The notes: a model not told the origin generated them from the letters alone. A DNA stretch of 64,000 bases from Mangrovibacter plantisponsor (GCF_003182475.1 NZ_QGTS01000002.1:203654-267653), one strand, 5' to 3'. Shown: positions 30,425-41,803, numbered from the stretch's first letter. Translations and numbers: made by a program.

Positions 30425-31023
30425 TTACTGTTGTGGGCATTGGGCCTGGTAACCTTGCATTGCTGACACAACAGGCACGCCAGGCCATCGCCTGTGCAGA
30501 CGTGCTGGTCGGCGGCAGGCGGCATCTCGAATTGTTTGAAGCATTTGAAGGCGAAACACACCTGCTCACGGCAGATATCGCCGCTTTGGTGGCGTGGCTG
30601 GAAGGCGTACAGCAGCAGGATGTCGTGCTGCTCGCGTCTGGCGACCCAATGTTGTTCGGGATTGGTAAGCGCCTGTGTTGCCATTTTGGGCGTGAAAATA
30701 TTGATGTGATCCCCGGAGTAAGCGCCATGCAATACCTGTGTGCTAAAGCCGGGGTGGACATGAACGACATCTGGCTGACCAGCAGCCACGGGCGGGAAGT
30801 GGATTACGAAAACCTGCTGCGCCACAACAAAGTGGCCATGGTAACAGACCGCAACAATGGCCCGGCGCAAATCGCCCGGCACCTGGTAGCCTGGGGCGCA
30901 GGGCACCGCACCATGATCATTGGTGAAAACCTCTCGCTGGAGAATGAGCGTATCCGGCGGTTGCCCGCATCTGTGGTAACCGGAGACTTTGATATGAACG
31001 TTGTGGTGATCCTCAATGAATGA
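30421..31023 (+). CDS. cbiE: cobalt-precorrin-7 C5-methyltransferase CbiE
   Basis: SAM-dependent precorrin methyltransferase (200 aa) for C5; works with CbiT. Motifs [31 protein letters not shown] and [19 protein letters not shown] overlap with cbiD and 8-base overlap with cbiT; in aerobic organisms the two are fused as CobL. Confidence 0.95.
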   Translation: MITVVGIGPGNLALLTQQARQAIACADVLVGGRRHLELFEAFEGETHLLTADIAALVAWLEGVQQQDVVLLASGDPMLFGIGKRLCCHFGRENIDVIPGVSAMQYLCAKAGVDMNDIWLTSSHGREVDYENLLRHNKVAMVTDRNNGPAQIARHLVAWGAGHRTMIIGENLSLENERIRRLPASVVTGDFDMNVVVILNE

Positions 31024-31585
31024 TGCCCATTTTTTGCGCGGTGAGCGCGTGCCCATGACCAAAGAGCCGGTGCGGGCGCTGGTTCTCTCCCGCCTGCAAC
31101 TGCACAGTGCGGAAACCTTTATTGATGTGGGCGCAGGCACTGGCAGTGTATCGCTGGAAGCCGCGATGACCTGGCCCGGGTTGCAGGTGATTGCTATTGA
31201 ACGGGATGCAGCGGCGCTGGCGCTGTTGCACACCAACCGCAGTCATTTCGCCTGTGAAAATGTGCAGGTCATAGCGGCACAGGCACCGGTCAGTTGCGAT
31301 TTACAGGTCGATGCCATTTTTATTGGCGGCAGTGGTGGCCAACTGGCGTCCTTACTGCACTGGTCACTGGAGCATTTGCTTCCCGGTGGCCGCCTGGTCA
31401 TGACCTTTATTCTGCATGAAAACCTGATGCAGGCATTCACACTGCTTGGCAGCCTGCCTGTCAGTGCGCTGGAGTGCGTTCAGCTCCAGGCATCATCGAT
31501 GGTGGCGCTGGGTGAAGGGCACTATTTCAAACCGAACAATCCAACTTTTGTGATTTCCTGCCTGAAGGAGGGCAACCATGTCTGA
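31016..31585 (+). CDS. cbiT: cobalt-precorrin-6B C15-methyltransferase (decarboxylating) CbiT
   Basis: Rossmann-fold SAM methyltransferase (189 aa) that methylates C15 and removes the C12 acetate carboxyl. Shows [19 protein letters not shown] loop [16 protein letters not shown], acidic ribose contact VIAIERD and FIGGSGGQL. Confidence 0.95.
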   Translation: MNDAHFLRGERVPMTKEPVRALVLSRLQLHSAETFIDVGAGTGSVSLEAAMTWPGLQVIAIERDAAALALLHTNRSHFACENVQVIAAQAPVSCDLQVDAIFIGGSGGQLASLLHWSLEHLLPGGRLVMTFILHENLMQAFTLLGSLPVSALECVQLQASSMVALGEGHYFKPNNPTFVISCLKEGNHV

Positions 31586-32345
31586 ACTGGCATCTCCGGG
31601 CGTCTGGTTTGTTGGCGCAGGCCCTGGCGACAAAGAGCTGATTACGCTGAAAGGCTACCGGCTGTTACAGCAGGCCGACATCGTCATTTATGCGGGGTCG
31701 TTAATTAATACGGAACTGCTTGAGTGGTGCCCGCAGGCGCAATGCCACGACAGCGCAAGCCTGGCGCTGGAAGCCATTATTGGCCTGATGGAAGACGGTG
31801 TGCGCAATGGCAAGTGTGTGGTTCGCCTGCAAACCGGGGATTTATCACTCTATGGCTCGGTGCGCGAGCAAGGTGAAATGCTGTCTGCGCGGGGGATTAG
31901 CTGGCAAGTGGTGCCCGGGGTCAGTGCCTTTTTGGGGGCCGCTGCAGATCTCGGTGTGGAATACACCGTACCGGAAGTTTCCCAGAGCCTGATAATCACT
32001 CGCCTGGAAGGGCGCACACCCGTGCCAGAGAAAGAGCAACTGGAGAGCTTTGCCGCCCACCAGACATCCATGGCGATTTTCTTGTCCGTGCAGCGAATTA
32101 ACCGGGTGGCGGAGCGCCTGACAGAGGGCGGTTACCCACCAGAAACCCCAGTGGCCGTGGTGTACAAAGCCACCTGGCCGGAGCGCCTGGTAGTGCGCGG
32201 GACGCTGGCGGATATCAGCGAAAAGGTAAGGGCCGCCGGAATACGCAAAACCGCACTAATACTGGTGGGGGCGTTTCTGGGCGAGGAATACCACTACTCC
32301 AAACTTTATGATGCCGGGTTTAGCCATGAATACCGTCAGGCCTGA
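31578..32345 (+). CDS. cbiF: cobalt-precorrin-4 C11-methyltransferase CbiF
   Basis: Precorrin methyltransferase (255 aa). Motifs [34 protein letters not shown] and [16 protein letters not shown]. Overlaps cbiT by 8 bases and cbiG by 20. Confidence 0.95.
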   Translation: MSELASPGVWFVGAGPGDKELITLKGYRLLQQADIVIYAGSLINTELLEWCPQAQCHDSASLALEAIIGLMEDGVRNGKCVVRLQTGDLSLYGSVREQGEMLSARGISWQVVPGVSAFLGAAADLGVEYTVPEVSQSLIITRLEGRTPVPEKEQLESFAAHQTSMAIFLSVQRINRVAERLTEGGYPPETPVAVVYKATWPERLVVRGTLADISEKVRAAGIRKTALILVGAFLGEEYHYSKLYDAGFSHEYRQA

Positions 32346-33381
32346 ATCGTTGGTGTTGTTCTGCCTGACGCCTGGTGGCGTGGCACTGGCAGAACGGCTG
32401 CGGGCTGTATTACCAGTAACTTGTTTTACCAGTGAACGGTTACTGAAAACGGGGTTTCGCCCGTTTATGACCAGCTTCGCTCAAACCGTAAAAGACGCGT
32501 TCCCGGTGCATTCCGCATTAATTTTTATCGGTGCGACGGGCATTGCGGTGCGCATGATAGCGCCACTTCTGCAAGACAAAATGTCTGACCCGGCGGTAGT
32601 GGTTATTGATGAGCGCGGCCAGCATGTGATTAGCCTGGTTTCCGGGCATATGGGCGGGGCGAATGCTCTGGCCTGCTACCTTGCCGGTGTACTGGGGGCA
32701 GACCCGGTAATTACCACGGCAACCGATGTGAATGGCCTGGCGGCTCTGGACACCCTGGCAAGCCAACTGGACGCCGGTATGGAAAACCTGCGTGAAGGGG
32801 TAAAAACCATCAACCAAATGTTGGTGAGCGGGCAGCGGGTGGGGCTGTGGTGGGATGATGACTTTGCCAGCCAACAGCACCAGGTGGCCACTGACGGGTT
32901 TATCAATGTGGCTGAGCTTAGTGCGTTACCCCGGCTCGATGCACTGGTGTGCGTCACGCTGCGCAATACCCTGCCAGAAGTTAACTGCCCGGTCTTTAAA
33001 CTGGTTCCCCGCCGCATTGTCGCGGGTATTGGTTGCCGCCGGAATACGCCTTTCACTGTGTTGCACAAACTGGTGGCTGAACAGTTGCAGGCCCGCCGCC
33101 TGGATTCACTCGCATTACGCGCCATTGGCAGTATCGATTTGAAGCAGGACGAACCTGGCCTGCAGGCACTTGCGCAATGTTACCAGGTGCCATTTGAAAT
33201 TTTTTCCGCTAACCAACTACAACCTGGCGAAGCGCATTTCCCTGTTTCGGCGTTTGTGCGCGAGGTTGCCGGGGTCGGCAGTGTTTCCGGCCCGGTCGCC
33301 TGGCTGATGAGTGGTGGTCATTTACTGGGGGAAACCTTGCGTGAACAAGGCGTTACCCTGACTTTAGGAGTTGTGCACTGA
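32326..33381 (+). CDS. cbiG: cobalt-precorrin-5A hydrolase CbiG
   Basis: Opens the delta-lactone and releases acetaldehyde in ring contraction (351 aa, same as Salmonella). N-terminal half: [19 protein letters not shown] and [21 protein letters not shown]-terminal CobE-like half: [12 protein letters not shown] and [14 protein letters not shown]. Start at 32326 (MNTVRPES) matches homologs; an upstream in-frame ATG inside cbiF does not. Confidence 0.95.
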   Translation: MNTVRPESLVLFCLTPGGVALAERLRAVLPVTCFTSERLLKTGFRPFMTSFAQTVKDAFPVHSALIFIGATGIAVRMIAPLLQDKMSDPAVVVIDERGQHVISLVSGHMGGANALACYLAGVLGADPVITTATDVNGLAALDTLASQLDAGMENLREGVKTINQMLVSGQRVGLWWDDDFASQQHQVATDGFINVAELSALPRLDALVCVTLRNTLPEVNCPVFKLVPRRIVAGIGCRRNTPFTVLHKLVAEQLQARRLDSLALRAIGSIDLKQDEPGLQALAQCYQVPFEIFSANQLQPGEAHFPVSAFVREVAGVGSVSGPVAWLMSGGHLLGETLREQGVTLTLGVVH

Positions 33382-34106
33382 TGTTAACCGTAATCGGAAT
33401 AGGGCCGGGCTCCCAGGCCATGATGACCGTCGAAGCCACTGAAGCGCTGGCGGCGGCAGATATTATCGTGGGCTACAAAACCTACACCCACCTGGTGAAA
33501 GCGTTTACTGGCGATAAACAGGTGATTAAAACCGGTATGTGCAAAGAAATCGAGCGCTGCCAAACGGCGATTGACCTTGCCAAAGAAGGCCACAACGTGG
33601 CTCTGGTCAGTAGCGGTGATGCCGGTATTTACGGAATGGCTGGCCTGATTTTAGAACTGGTGAGCCAGCAACAGGCTGGTATTGAAGTGCGGGTCGTGCC
33701 CGGAATGACTGCCAGCATTGCTGCTGCTGCGTTGCTCGGCGCCCCCCTGATGCACGACTTTTGCCATATCAGCCTGAGCGATTTACTCACACCCTGGCCA
33801 GTAATTGAAAAACGCATTATTGCCGCCGGGGAAGCAGACTTTGTGATTTGTTTTTATAACCCGCGCAGCCGCGGGCGTGAGGGCCACCTGGCGCGCGCCT
33901 TTGATTTGCTGATGACGGTGAAAAACCCGGCTACTCCGGTTGGTGTGGTGAAGGCCGCCGGGCGCAAGAAAGAAGAAAAATGGCTGACAACGCTTGCGGA
34001 TATGGATTATGACCCGGTCGATATGACCAGCCTGGTGGTGGTGGGAAATGCCACTACCTATGTAAAAGACGGGCTAATGATAACACCGCGTGGTTACCGG
34101 CTATGA
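33381..34106 (+). CDS. cbiH: cobalt-precorrin-3B C17-methyltransferase CbiH
   Basis: Precorrin methyltransferase (241 aa) that contracts the ring. Motifs VIGIGPGSQAMMTVEA, LVSSGDAGIYGMAGL, VVPGMTASIAAAALLGAP and FYNPRSRGREGHL. Its ATG shares a base with the cbiG stop. Confidence 0.95.
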   Translation: MLTVIGIGPGSQAMMTVEATEALAAADIIVGYKTYTHLVKAFTGDKQVIKTGMCKEIERCQTAIDLAKEGHNVALVSSGDAGIYGMAGLILELVSQQQAGIEVRVVPGMTASIAAAALLGAPLMHDFCHISLSDLLTPWPVIEKRIIAAGEADFVICFYNPRSRGREGHLARAFDLLMTVKNPATPVGVVKAAGRKKEEKWLTTLADMDYDPVDMTSLVVVGNATTYVKDGLMITPRGYRL

Positions 34107-34927
34107 ACCATGTCCTGGTTCTGGGCGGCACCAGCGATGCCACGCTGATTTGCCAGCAACTGGAAATGGCGGCGGTGCCTTACACCCTGTCTGTCGCGAC
34201 AGAAGCCGGAGCCCGGCTGGCTCAGGTGCGCAAAGGTTCCGTGTTGTGCGGGCGGCTGGATGCCGGGCAACTGGCTGAATTACTTGCAAGCCTCAGGGTT
34301 AACTGGCTGGTTGATGCCACCCACCCCTATGCCCAGGAAATTAGCCGTAATGCCTGGCAGGCCTGCCAGCAAACCGGTATCGCCTACAGCCGTTATCGCC
34401 GCCCCAGCCAGTTGGATTGCGTTTCCCACCCGTTATTACACAAGGTGGCAAATATTGAAGAAGCCTGTGGCATCGCCGGGGCACTGGGCCCGCGCGTGTT
34501 GTTAACCACAGGCAGTAAAGACCTGGCCCGCTGGCAGGCAGGGCTGCCGGGCAAAACCTGGCTGGTGCGTGTTCTGCCCGTGGCGTCTGTCATTGCCCAG
34601 TGTGAGCAACTGGGCCTTGGCCCGGAGAATATTTTTGCCATGAAAGGGCCGTTTAACGCGGCATTTAACCAGGCGCTGTATCAGTTTTGCTCCCCGGATG
34701 TGGTGATTACCAAAGAATCCGGCATTCAGGGCGGCTACCTCGACAAAATTGTACCAGCTCTTCAGGCCGCCATTCCCTGCATTGTGGTGACCCGGCCCCA
34801 GGAAAGCGTGCCGGAAACCCAGGTGCTGGGCGGGCCGGAGGCCTTTACCCGCAAGTTACAGGACTGGCTGGCATCACCGTTTAACCCGCAACACAGTGCG
34901 CTAAGTAACAGGAGAACAACAGTATGA
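34103..34927 (+). CDS. cbiJ: cobalt-precorrin-6A reductase CbiJ
   Basis: NAD(P)H-dependent reduction of the corrin macrocycle (274 aa, about 10 longer than Salmonella because of a C-terminal tail). N-terminal VLGGTSDATLICQQL, then LVDATHPYAQEISRNAW and VVITKESGIQGGYLDKIVPA. ATGA overlaps on both sides. Confidence 0.95.
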   Translation: MNHVLVLGGTSDATLICQQLEMAAVPYTLSVATEAGARLAQVRKGSVLCGRLDAGQLAELLASLRVNWLVDATHPYAQEISRNAWQACQQTGIAYSRYRRPSQLDCVSHPLLHKVANIEEACGIAGALGPRVLLTTGSKDLARWQAGLPGKTWLVRVLPVASVIAQCEQLGLGPENIFAMKGPFNAAFNQALYQFCSPDVVITKESGIQGGYLDKIVPALQAAIPCIVVTRPQESVPETQVLGGPEAFTRKLQDWLASPFNPQHSALSNRRTTV

Positions 34928-35721
34928 AAAAAGCATTATTGGTGGTGAGTTTTGGCACCAGCTACCACGATACGCTGGAGAAAAATATTGTTGCCTGTGA
35001 ACAGGCGCTGGCGGCCAGTTGCCCGGACCGTACGCTGTTGCGTGCTTTTACCTCCGGCATGATTATCCGCAAACTGGCAAGGCGCGACGGGCTGGTGATA
35101 CCGTCACCCGCGCAGGCCTTGCAACAACTGGCGGAGCAAGGCTACCAGGATGTCGCCATTCAGTCGCTGCACATCATTAATGGCGACGAATACGAAAAAG
35201 TGGTGCGGGATGCCGCACTGTGGCAAGGGCATTTCGCCCGCCTGTCGCTTGGTACGCCACTGCTCAGCACTTTTGAAGATTACCAGCAACTGATGCTGGC
35301 ACTGCGCAGCCAGATGCCGCCATTAGCTGACGACGAACAAGTGGTGTTTATGGGGCATGGCGCCAGTCATCATGCGTTTGCGGCTTATGCCTGCCTGGAT
35401 CATATGATGCAGGCCTGCCATTTCCCTGCCCGGGTTGGCGCGGTGGAAAGTTACCCTGAAGTAGGGCAACTGGTTCACAGCATGCAACAGCAAGGGGTAC
35501 GCCGGGTAGTTCTGATGCCGCTGATGCTGGTGGCCGGTGACCATGCCATTAACGATATGGCGTCTGATGCACCCGATTCATGGAAAAGTTGTTTTGCCGC
35601 GGCAGGCATTCCAGCACAAGTGTGCCTGCAAGGGCTGGGGGAAAACCCGGCGATTCGCAGCCGGTTTGTTGCCCATTTGCAGCAGGCTCTGGCGGCGGGT
35701 ACTCAGGAGGTGGCAGCATGA
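34924..35721 (+). CDS. cbiK: sirohydrochlorin cobaltochelatase CbiK
   Basis: Inserts cobalt into sirohydrochlorin, the entry to the anaerobic pathway (265 aa). VVSFGTSYHDTLEKNI at the N terminus; metal-ligand histidines are in FMGHGASHHAFAAYA (near residue 145) and LMLVAGDHAINDMAS (near 205). No signal peptide, so it is the cytoplasmic form. Confidence 0.95.
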   Translation: MKKALLVVSFGTSYHDTLEKNIVACEQALAASCPDRTLLRAFTSGMIIRKLARRDGLVIPSPAQALQQLAEQGYQDVAIQSLHIINGDEYEKVVRDAALWQGHFARLSLGTPLLSTFEDYQQLMLALRSQMPPLADDEQVVFMGHGASHHAFAAYACLDHMMQACHFPARVGAVESYPEVGQLVHSMQQQGVRRVVLMPLMLVAGDHAINDMASDAPDSWKSCFAAAGIPAQVCLQGLGENPAIRSRFVAHLQQALAAGTQEVAA

Positions 35722-36449
35722 GTGGGCGGTTATATGCCATCAGCACCGGTCCTGGCGCCAGCGACCTGATTACCGTGCGGGCAGCACGCATTCTTGGCAA
35801 GCTGGACTGCCTGTATGCCCCGGCCGGGCGTAAAGGCGCAGACAGCCTGGCGCTGAGCATTGTGCGCCCCTGGCTGAGTGAAACCACCGAAGTGCACACC
35901 TGCCATTTCCCGATGAGTGCAGATAACGATGCCAAAGCTGCGGTATGGGATGAAGTGGCTGGCACGCTGGCGCGCGAAGCGCAGGCGGGCAAACAGGTAG
36001 GGTTTATTACCCTGGGCGATGCCATGTTGTTCAGCACCTGGGTGTGGTTACTGGCACGCCTTGGCCGCCCGGACTGGCTGGAAATTGTCCCTGGCGTGAC
36101 ATCGGTGTTAGCCATTGCCTCTGCCGCCGCGCTGCCACTGGCAATGGACCAGCAGTCACTGGCCATTGTTGCCTGTAACGCCAGTGAACAACACCTGCGC
36201 GACACCCTGGAGCGCCACGATTGCGTGGTAATGATGAAAGTTTACGGGCGCTTCCCGGCAATTAAAGCGCTGTTGCAGTCCTGCGGCGTGATTGACCATG
36301 CAGTGATGATGGCCGAAGCCACCTTGCCGGGTGAGCGTTGCTGGCGTGACTTGTCTGCAGTGCCGGACGATGAACCGCTTCCCTACTTTTCGACCATTCT
36401 GGTCAATAAGCAGTGGGATATCAGGAGTGAATCATGGAACAACAGTTAA
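35718..36449 (+). CDS. cbiL: cobalt-factor II C20-methyltransferase CbiL
   Basis: SAM-dependent C20 methylation (243 aa). AISTGPGASDLITVRAARIL, FITLGDAMLFSTWVWLL and IVPGVTSVLAIASAAALP are visible. The start at 35718 has AGGAGG upstream; the open frame extends back into cbiK without support. Confidence 0.95.
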   Translation: MSGRLYAISTGPGASDLITVRAARILGKLDCLYAPAGRKGADSLALSIVRPWLSETTEVHTCHFPMSADNDAKAAVWDEVAGTLAREAQAGKQVGFITLGDAMLFSTWVWLLARLGRPDWLEIVPGVTSVLAIASAAALPLAMDQQSLAIVACNASEQHLRDTLERHDCVVMMKVYGRFPAIKALLQSCGVIDHAVMMAEATLPGERCWRDLSAVPDDEPLPYFSTILVNKQWDIRSESWNNS

Positions 36450-37171
36450 AACGGCTGTCTTTTAGTGGCCTGGCGCTGGGCATTCTGATGCTGCTGGCCC
36501 CGGAGCAGGCCTTTGCCATGCACATTATGGAAGGCTTTTTACCGCCACTGTGGGCGCTGGCCTGGTGGGTGTTGTTTTTACCCTGCCTGTGGTACGGGCT
36601 GGTGCGGTTGCGCCAGATTGTCAGCCAGGACAGCCACCAGAAAGTGCTGCTGGCGCTGTGCGGCGCGTTTATTTTTGTGCTTTCGGCACTCAAAATCCCT
36701 TCGGTAACCGGCAGTTGCTCACACCCAACCGGTGTCGGGCTGGCGGTAATTCTGTTTGGGCCGGGCGTTGTGTCCTTGCTGGGGGCCATTGTGCTGCTCT
36801 TCCAGGCACTGTTACTGGCTCACGGCGGGCTGACAACGCTTGGGGCAAACGGGATCTCCATGGCGGTGGTCGGGCCGTTCGCGGGCTGGCTGGTATGGCG
36901 GCTTGCCTGTAAAACCGGGCTGCGTAACGACGTCGGGGTGTTCCTGTGTGCCGTGGTGGCAGACTTAGTGACCTATTTTGTTACTTCAGTGCAGCTTGGG
37001 GTGGCCTTCCCGGACCCGGTGAATGGCGCGGCCGGTTCCACACTGAAATTTATGGGCATTTTCTGCCTGACTCAAATTCCTATTGCCATTGCCGAAGGGT
37101 TCCTGACGGTACTGATTTATGACCAGCTCACCAAACGCCACCTCATTACTTCAGGGGGGGCACTGCAATGA
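36434..37171 (+). CDS. cbiM: cobalt ECF transporter S component CbiM
   Basis: Inner-membrane substrate-binding subunit (245 aa) of the CbiMNQO cobalt importer. A signal-peptide-like N terminus ends LLAPEQAFA, leaving mature MHIMEGFLPP, whose N-terminal Met-His binds Co2+ in this family. HPTGVGLAVILFGPG and about seven membrane helices follow. Overlaps the end of cbiL by 16 bases. Confidence 0.95.
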   Translation: MEQQLKRLSFSGLALGILMLLAPEQAFAMHIMEGFLPPLWALAWWVLFLPCLWYGLVRLRQIVSQDSHQKVLLALCGAFIFVLSALKIPSVTGSCSHPTGVGLAVILFGPGVVSLLGAIVLLFQALLLAHGGLTTLGANGISMAVVGPFAGWLVWRLACKTGLRNDVGVFLCAVVADLVTYFVTSVQLGVAFPDPVNGAAGSTLKFMGIFCLTQIPIAIAEGFLTVLIYDQLTKRHLITSGGALQ

Positions 37172-37449
37172 AAAAAACAGTGACCTTGATTGTGCTGGTG
37201 GTGGCGCTCATGGTGATGCCGTTCTTTATTAACCATGGCGGTGAATATGGCGGTTCGGATAACCAGGCGGAAGAACAAATAAAAGTGATAGACCCTGCGT
37301 ATCACCCCTGGTTTCAGCCATTGTATGAACCCGCCAGCGGTGAAATAGAAAGCCTGTTATTTACTTTGCAGGGTGCGCTGGGCACAGCAGTCATTTTTTA
37401 CATCCTCGGTTACTGGAAAGGGAAGGCGAGCCGTGCTGAGCGGGATTGA
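37168..37449 (+). CDS. cbiN: cobalt transporter accessory protein CbiN
   Basis: Small membrane protein (93 aa) with two helices flanking a periplasmic loop containing GGEYGGSDNQAEEQI and HPWFQPLYEPASGEIESLLF; helps load CbiM with cobalt. ATGA overlap with cbiM. Confidence 0.95.
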   Translation: MKKTVTLIVLVVALMVMPFFINHGGEYGGSDNQAEEQIKVIDPAYHPWFQPLYEPASGEIESLLFTLQGALGTAVIFYILGYWKGKASRAERD

Positions 37450-38113
37450 CCGGTTAAGTTACCAGAGCCGTTGGCGCGACAAAGACCCGGTTGCCAAGTT
37501 TCTGGGCTGGCTGGTGTTTATTGTGCTGGCAATGGCCCTGCCACCTGCCGGCCAGTTAATTGAACTGGTGGTGCTGGCGGCACTGACCTGCTGGTTATTA
37601 AAGGTTTCACTCTGGCGCTGGCTGCGCTGGATGAGTCTGCCGCTGTCATTTTTATTGGTGGCGTCGCTGGCGCTGGCATTAACGGTTACCCGTGAGCCAG
37701 CCGGGGTTCTGTGGGGTATTCACCTTGGGAGCGTGTCTTTTGGGGTTAGCCAGCCCGGGCTGGCGCTCGCCTGGCAAAGTGGTTGCCGTAGCCTGGCGGC
37801 GCTGGCAGCGACATTCTGGTTTATCCTGAACCTGCCATTCCCTCAGCTGATTCAGTTACTTAAGCGTTGCCGGGTGCCTGCGCTGTTAACGGAACAGGTG
37901 CTGCTTACCTGGCGCTTTATTTTTATTCTGCTGGACGAAGCAGCGGCAATTTACCGTGCGCAGACATTACGGTTTGGGTATCGTAACGTCCCTTGCGGCT
38001 ACCGCTCTTTGGCGATGCTGATTTCGTTATTATTCAGCAGGGTAATGTGGCGTTACCAGCAAATGACAACCGCACTGGATATGAAGTTATACCAGGGTGA
38101 TTTTCACCTCTAA
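37433..38113 (+). CDS. cbiQ: cobalt ECF transporter T component CbiQ
   Basis: Transmembrane coupling subunit (226 aa). Starts GIDRLSYQSRWRDKDPVAKF; cytoplasmic Ala-Arg coupling helices appear as EAAAIYRAQTLRFGYR and the C terminus DMKLYQGDFHL matches Salmonella. The start codon is taken as GTG at 37433, with GGGAAGG upstream, overlapping cbiN by 17 bases; an in-frame ATG 20 codons earlier would only encode cbiN-antiphase sequence. Confidence 0.93.
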   Translation: MLSGIDRLSYQSRWRDKDPVAKFLGWLVFIVLAMALPPAGQLIELVVLAALTCWLLKVSLWRWLRWMSLPLSFLLVASLALALTVTREPAGVLWGIHLGSVSFGVSQPGLALAWQSGCRSLAALAATFWFILNLPFPQLIQLLKRCRVPALLTEQVLLTWRFIFILLDEAAAIYRAQTLRFGYRNVPCGYRSLAMLISLLFSRVMWRYQQMTTALDMKLYQGDFHL

Positions 38114-38121
38114 GGGGCCCT

Positions 38122-38967
38122 ATGCTAAGTACCCAAAACCTACATTTTCGCTACCAGGATGAACCGGTTCTTAAAGGGATTGATTTTGACGCCGACCGTT
38201 TTTCGGTATCAGGCCTGGTGGGCGCTAACGGCAGTGGGAAATCCACACTATTTATGAACCTGTGTGGTGTCCTGCGCCCGCAACAGGGGGCCGTTTACTG
38301 GCAGGGAGAACCACTGGGTTACAGCAAACGTGCACTAATGGCGTTGCGCCAGCAGGTCGCAACCGTGTTCCAGGACCCGGACCAGCAAATTTTTTATACC
38401 GATATCGACAGCGATCTGGCGTTCAGCCTGCGCAACCTGGGTATGGATGAAGCGGTTATTGGTGCGCGAATAGACGATGCCCTTGACCGGGTGGATGCGC
38501 AAAGTTTCCGCCACCAGCCTATTCAGGCTTTGAGCCACGGGCAGAAAAAACGCGTCGCCATTGCAGGTGCATTAGTGATGGATGCAGATTACCTGCTGCT
38601 GGATGAACCTACCGCCGGGCTGGATCCCGCCGGGCGCGAGCACATGAAAGCCATTATTCGGCGTATTGCCGCCGAAGGGAAACATGTGGTCATTTCCAGC
38701 CACGATATCGACCTGGTGTATGAAATTTGCGATGGCATTTATGTTATGGCTGCAGGCGAAGTGATTGCCAGTGGTACACCCGACGTGGTGTTCTGCCAGG
38801 GCGAAAAACTGGCGCAGGCAGGGCTGGCACAGCCCTGGCTGGTGAAATTGCACCAGCAACTGGGTTTTCCGCTGTACCGTAACGAGGACGATTTATTTGC
38901 CGTTCACCCGGGGGCGGGCAGTGCGTTTACCCGGCACCGGTCTGTGGCGGTTAAGGGGGTGGCATGA
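38122..38967 (+). CDS. cbiO: cobalt ECF transporter ATPase CbiO
   Basis: ABC ATPase (281 aa) driving CbiMNQ. Walker [11 protein letters not shown]-loop FQDPDQQIF, signature [15 protein letters not shown], Walker [13 protein letters not shown]. The signature has LSHGQ, usual for ECF ATPases. Confidence 0.96.
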   Translation: MLSTQNLHFRYQDEPVLKGIDFDADRFSVSGLVGANGSGKSTLFMNLCGVLRPQQGAVYWQGEPLGYSKRALMALRQQVATVFQDPDQQIFYTDIDSDLAFSLRNLGMDEAVIGARIDDALDRVDAQSFRHQPIQALSHGQKKRVAIAGALVMDADYLLLDEPTAGLDPAGREHMKAIIRRIAAEGKHVVISSHDIDLVYEICDGIYVMAAGEVIASGTPDVVFCQGEKLAQAGLAQPWLVKLHQQLGFPLYRNEDDLFAVHPGAGSAFTRHRSVAVKGVA

Positions 38968-40490
38968 GTAAATCCATTATGTTGCAGGGCACGGCGTCGG
39001 ATGTCGGGAAAAGTGTGCTGGTTGCCGGGCTGTGCCGTATCCTGGTGCAGGACGGGCTGGCGTGTGCACCGTTTAAATCACAAAATATGGCGCTGAATTC
39101 AGGCGTCACGCCAGACGGCAAAGAGATGGGGCGCGCGCAGATTTTTCAGGCGGAAGCCGCCGGTATTGCGCCAGATGTGCGCATGAACCCCATATTGCTC
39201 AAACCCACCAGTGACCGCAAAGCCCAGGTCGTGCTGATGGGCAAGGTGGCGCAGGATATGGACGCTGTCAGTTATCACGATTATAAACCGCGCCTGCGCC
39301 AGCAAATCAGCGATGTCTGGCACAGCCTGGCGGCAGAATACGACGCCATTGTGCTGGAAGGGGCGGGGAGCCCGGCTGAAATCAACCTGCGTGACCGCGA
39401 TATCGTCAATATGGGGATGGCAGAAATAGCCCACTGCCCGGTGGTGCTGGTGGCCGATATCGACCGGGGCGGTGTTTTCGCGGCAATTTATGGCACGCTC
39501 GCGTTGCTGCAACCCGAAGAGCGCGCCCGGGTCAAAGGCGTCATCATTAATAAATTCCGTGGTGATGTGGCGCTGTTAAAGCCAGGCCTTGAGCAAATAG
39601 AAGCCCTGACCGGGGTACCCGTAATTGGCGTGATGCCCTGGCTGGATATTGACCTGGAAGATGAAGATGGCGTTGTGCTGGAGCGCGGCAAATACCAGGG
39701 CTACCAGGATAAGGCGCTGGATATTGTGGTGGTGCATTTGCCGCATATTTCCAACTTTACCGATTTTAACCCGCTGGCTTTCCAGCCCGATGTGCGGGTG
39801 CGCTATGTGCGGGACCCGGAAGATTTCGGTGGGCCAGATTTAGTTATTCTGCCGGGGAGCAAAAATACCCTGGGGGATTTGGCATGGCTGCACCAGAGCG
39901 GCATGGCAAAACGCGTTCTTGCCTGGCACCAGGCTGGTGGTGCCATTATTGGCGTGTGTGGCGGTTACCAGATGTTGGGCAATACCATTGAAGACGAAGT
40001 GGAATCCGGGCTGGGGAGCCAGTCGGGGTTAGGGCTGCTGGATATCACCACCCTGTTTGCCCATGACAAAGTCACCGTGCAGGCCAGCGGCCGTTGCCTG
40101 GTGGCGCTACCCGGCATCCTGGCCGGTTGCGGCGATTTGCCCGTCAGTGGCTATGAAATCCATATGGGGGCCAGCCAGCGCGGCAGCCAGGCTCAGCCGG
40201 TGTTTCAACTGGGCGCTGAGCACGGCCTTGCTTTGGATGGTGCCGTCAGCGCCTGTGGGCGTGTGGCAGGGACTTACCTGCATGGCGTGTTTGATAACGC
40301 CGCTTTTACCCGCCGCCTGCTGGATAACCTGCGCCAGCGCAAAGGCCTGGCGCCTTTGCCCGGTGAAACGCCTGACTACGCCCGCCACAAGCAGGCACAG
40401 TTCGACAAACTGGCCGCGGCCATGCGCCAGCACATCGATATCGAAAAAATTTACCACATCATGAACCAACACCAGGAGCCAGCAGCATGA
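38964..40490 (+). CDS. cbiP: adenosylcobyric acid synthase CbiP
   Basis: Amidates the b, d, e and g side chains (508 aa). N-terminal ATPase ([50 protein letters not shown]) and C-terminal glutaminase domain with [15 protein letters not shown] overlaps with cbiO and cobU. Confidence 0.96.
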   Translation: MSKSIMLQGTASDVGKSVLVAGLCRILVQDGLACAPFKSQNMALNSGVTPDGKEMGRAQIFQAEAAGIAPDVRMNPILLKPTSDRKAQVVLMGKVAQDMDAVSYHDYKPRLRQQISDVWHSLAAEYDAIVLEGAGSPAEINLRDRDIVNMGMAEIAHCPVVLVADIDRGGVFAAIYGTLALLQPEERARVKGVIINKFRGDVALLKPGLEQIEALTGVPVIGVMPWLDIDLEDEDGVVLERGKYQGYQDKALDIVVVHLPHISNFTDFNPLAFQPDVRVRYVRDPEDFGGPDLVILPGSKNTLGDLAWLHQSGMAKRVLAWHQAGGAIIGVCGGYQMLGNTIEDEVESGLGSQSGLGLLDITTLFAHDKVTVQASGRCLVALPGILAGCGDLPVSGYEIHMGASQRGSQAQPVFQLGAEHGLALDGAVSACGRVAGTYLHGVFDNAAFTRRLLDNLRQRKGLAPLPGETPDYARHKQAQFDKLAAAMRQHIDIEKIYHIMNQHQEPAA

Positions 40491-41032
40491 TGCTGATAAC
40501 CGGCGGTGCCCGTAGTGGCAAAAGCCGCCAGGCAGAAGAGCTGGCAGCCCAGGCCGCTTCACGGGTGCTGTATATTGCCACTTCGCAAATTTTTGATGGT
40601 GAAATGGCGCAACGGGTGGCGCACCATAAGGCCTCGCGCCCGGCACACTGGCGCACGGTGGAAGCCTGGCGCGACCTGGGGCGCTTTATTACCCCGGGTA
40701 ACCCGCCAGGTGAAGCTATCTTGCTGGAGTGCGTGACAACGCTGGTCACCAATTTAATGTTTGATGAAGGAGGGGAGCAGGACCCGGAAACATGGAACTA
40801 TGCCGCTATTGAAGCCGCAGTACACCAACAAATCGACCAACTTATCGCGGCCTGTGCAGCCTGCCCGTCACCCGTGTTTCTGGTGACGAATGAAGTAGGT
40901 ATGGGCATTGTGCCGGAAAACCGCCTGGCCCGGCATTTTCGGGATATTGCCGGCAGGGTAAATCAACGGCTGGCTCAGGCGGCAGATGGCGTCTGGCTGG
41001 TGGTGTCAGGGATTGGAGTCAAAATTAAATGA
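40487..41032 (+). CDS. cobU: adenosylcobinamide kinase / GTP:adenosylcobinamide-P guanylyltransferase CobU
   Basis: Bifunctional enzyme of lower-ligand assembly (181 aa). P-loop [14 protein letters not shown], guanylylated histidine in [16 protein letters not shown], and [20 protein letters not shown]. Confidence 0.96.
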   Translation: MMLITGGARSGKSRQAEELAAQAASRVLYIATSQIFDGEMAQRVAHHKASRPAHWRTVEAWRDLGRFITPGNPPGEAILLECVTTLVTNLMFDEGGEQDPETWNYAAIEAAVHQQIDQLIAACAACPSPVFLVTNEVGMGIVPENRLARHFRDIAGRVNQRLAQAADGVWLVVSGIGVKIK

Positions 41033-41769
41033 TTCAGTTGTATTTGGCGATGCTCGCATTTATGAGCCGTCTGCCGGTTCGTGCTCGCTGGTATCAGAGC
41101 CTGGACGTGAAACAGTATGTGAACGGTATTGTGACTTTTCCTCTTGTGGGCCTGTTGCTGGGTTCACTGGCGGGGGGCGTGTTTCTGGTATTGCAGCCCG
41201 GCAGTGGTACTCCGCTGGCGGCATTTTTTGCCGTACTGGCGCTGGCGGTGCTTACCGGGGGCTTTCACCTCGACGGGCTGGCAGATACCTGTGACGCTGT
41301 TTTTTCTGCCCGCAGCCGTGAGCGCATGCTGGAAATCATGAAAGACAGCCGCCTTGGCACCCATGGCGCGCTGGGGCTGGTATTTATTCTGCTGGCGAAA
41401 GTGCTGGTCATTAACGAACTGGCTCTGCGTGGGCAACAGGCGCTGCCGGTGCTTGCCAGTGCCTGCCTTGCCGGGCGCAGCGTGGCTGTTTTGTTGATGT
41501 ACCGCCAGCGTTATGCCCGGGAAAATGGCCTGGGTAACTTATTTATTGGCAAGGTTAATGGGTTGCAAACTCTGGTCACCTTAGGTGCCGGTATGTTGTT
41601 AGCTTCCGTCCTGCTTTCCTGGCGCGGGTTGGTGGCATTTATCATCACGGCTGCCGTGGTGTTTGTTATGGGCCAGGCGTTGAAACGTACCCTCGGTGGG
41701 CAAACCGGCGATACCCTGGGGGCGGCGATTGAAACCGGTGAAGTGATTTTCCTGCTGGCGTTGCTGTAA
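41029..41769 (+). CDS. cobS: adenosylcobinamide-GDP ribazoletransferase (cobalamin synthase) CobS
   Basis: Polytopic membrane enzyme (246 aa) that joins the activated corrinoid to alpha-ribazole. Signature [17 protein letters not shown] and [17 protein letters not shown] near residues 75-115. ATGA overlap with cobU. Confidence 0.96.
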   Translation: MIQLYLAMLAFMSRLPVRARWYQSLDVKQYVNGIVTFPLVGLLLGSLAGGVFLVLQPGSGTPLAAFFAVLALAVLTGGFHLDGLADTCDAVFSARSRERMLEIMKDSRLGTHGALGLVFILLAKVLVINELALRGQQALPVLASACLAGRSVAVLLMYRQRYARENGLGNLFIGKVNGLQTLVTLGAGMLLASVLLSWRGLVAFIITAAVVFVMGQALKRTLGGQTGDTLGAAIETGEVIFLLALL

Positions 41770-41803
41770 GTCAGCGTCCTTTTAGCAAATCGAGAACAAG
41801 AAT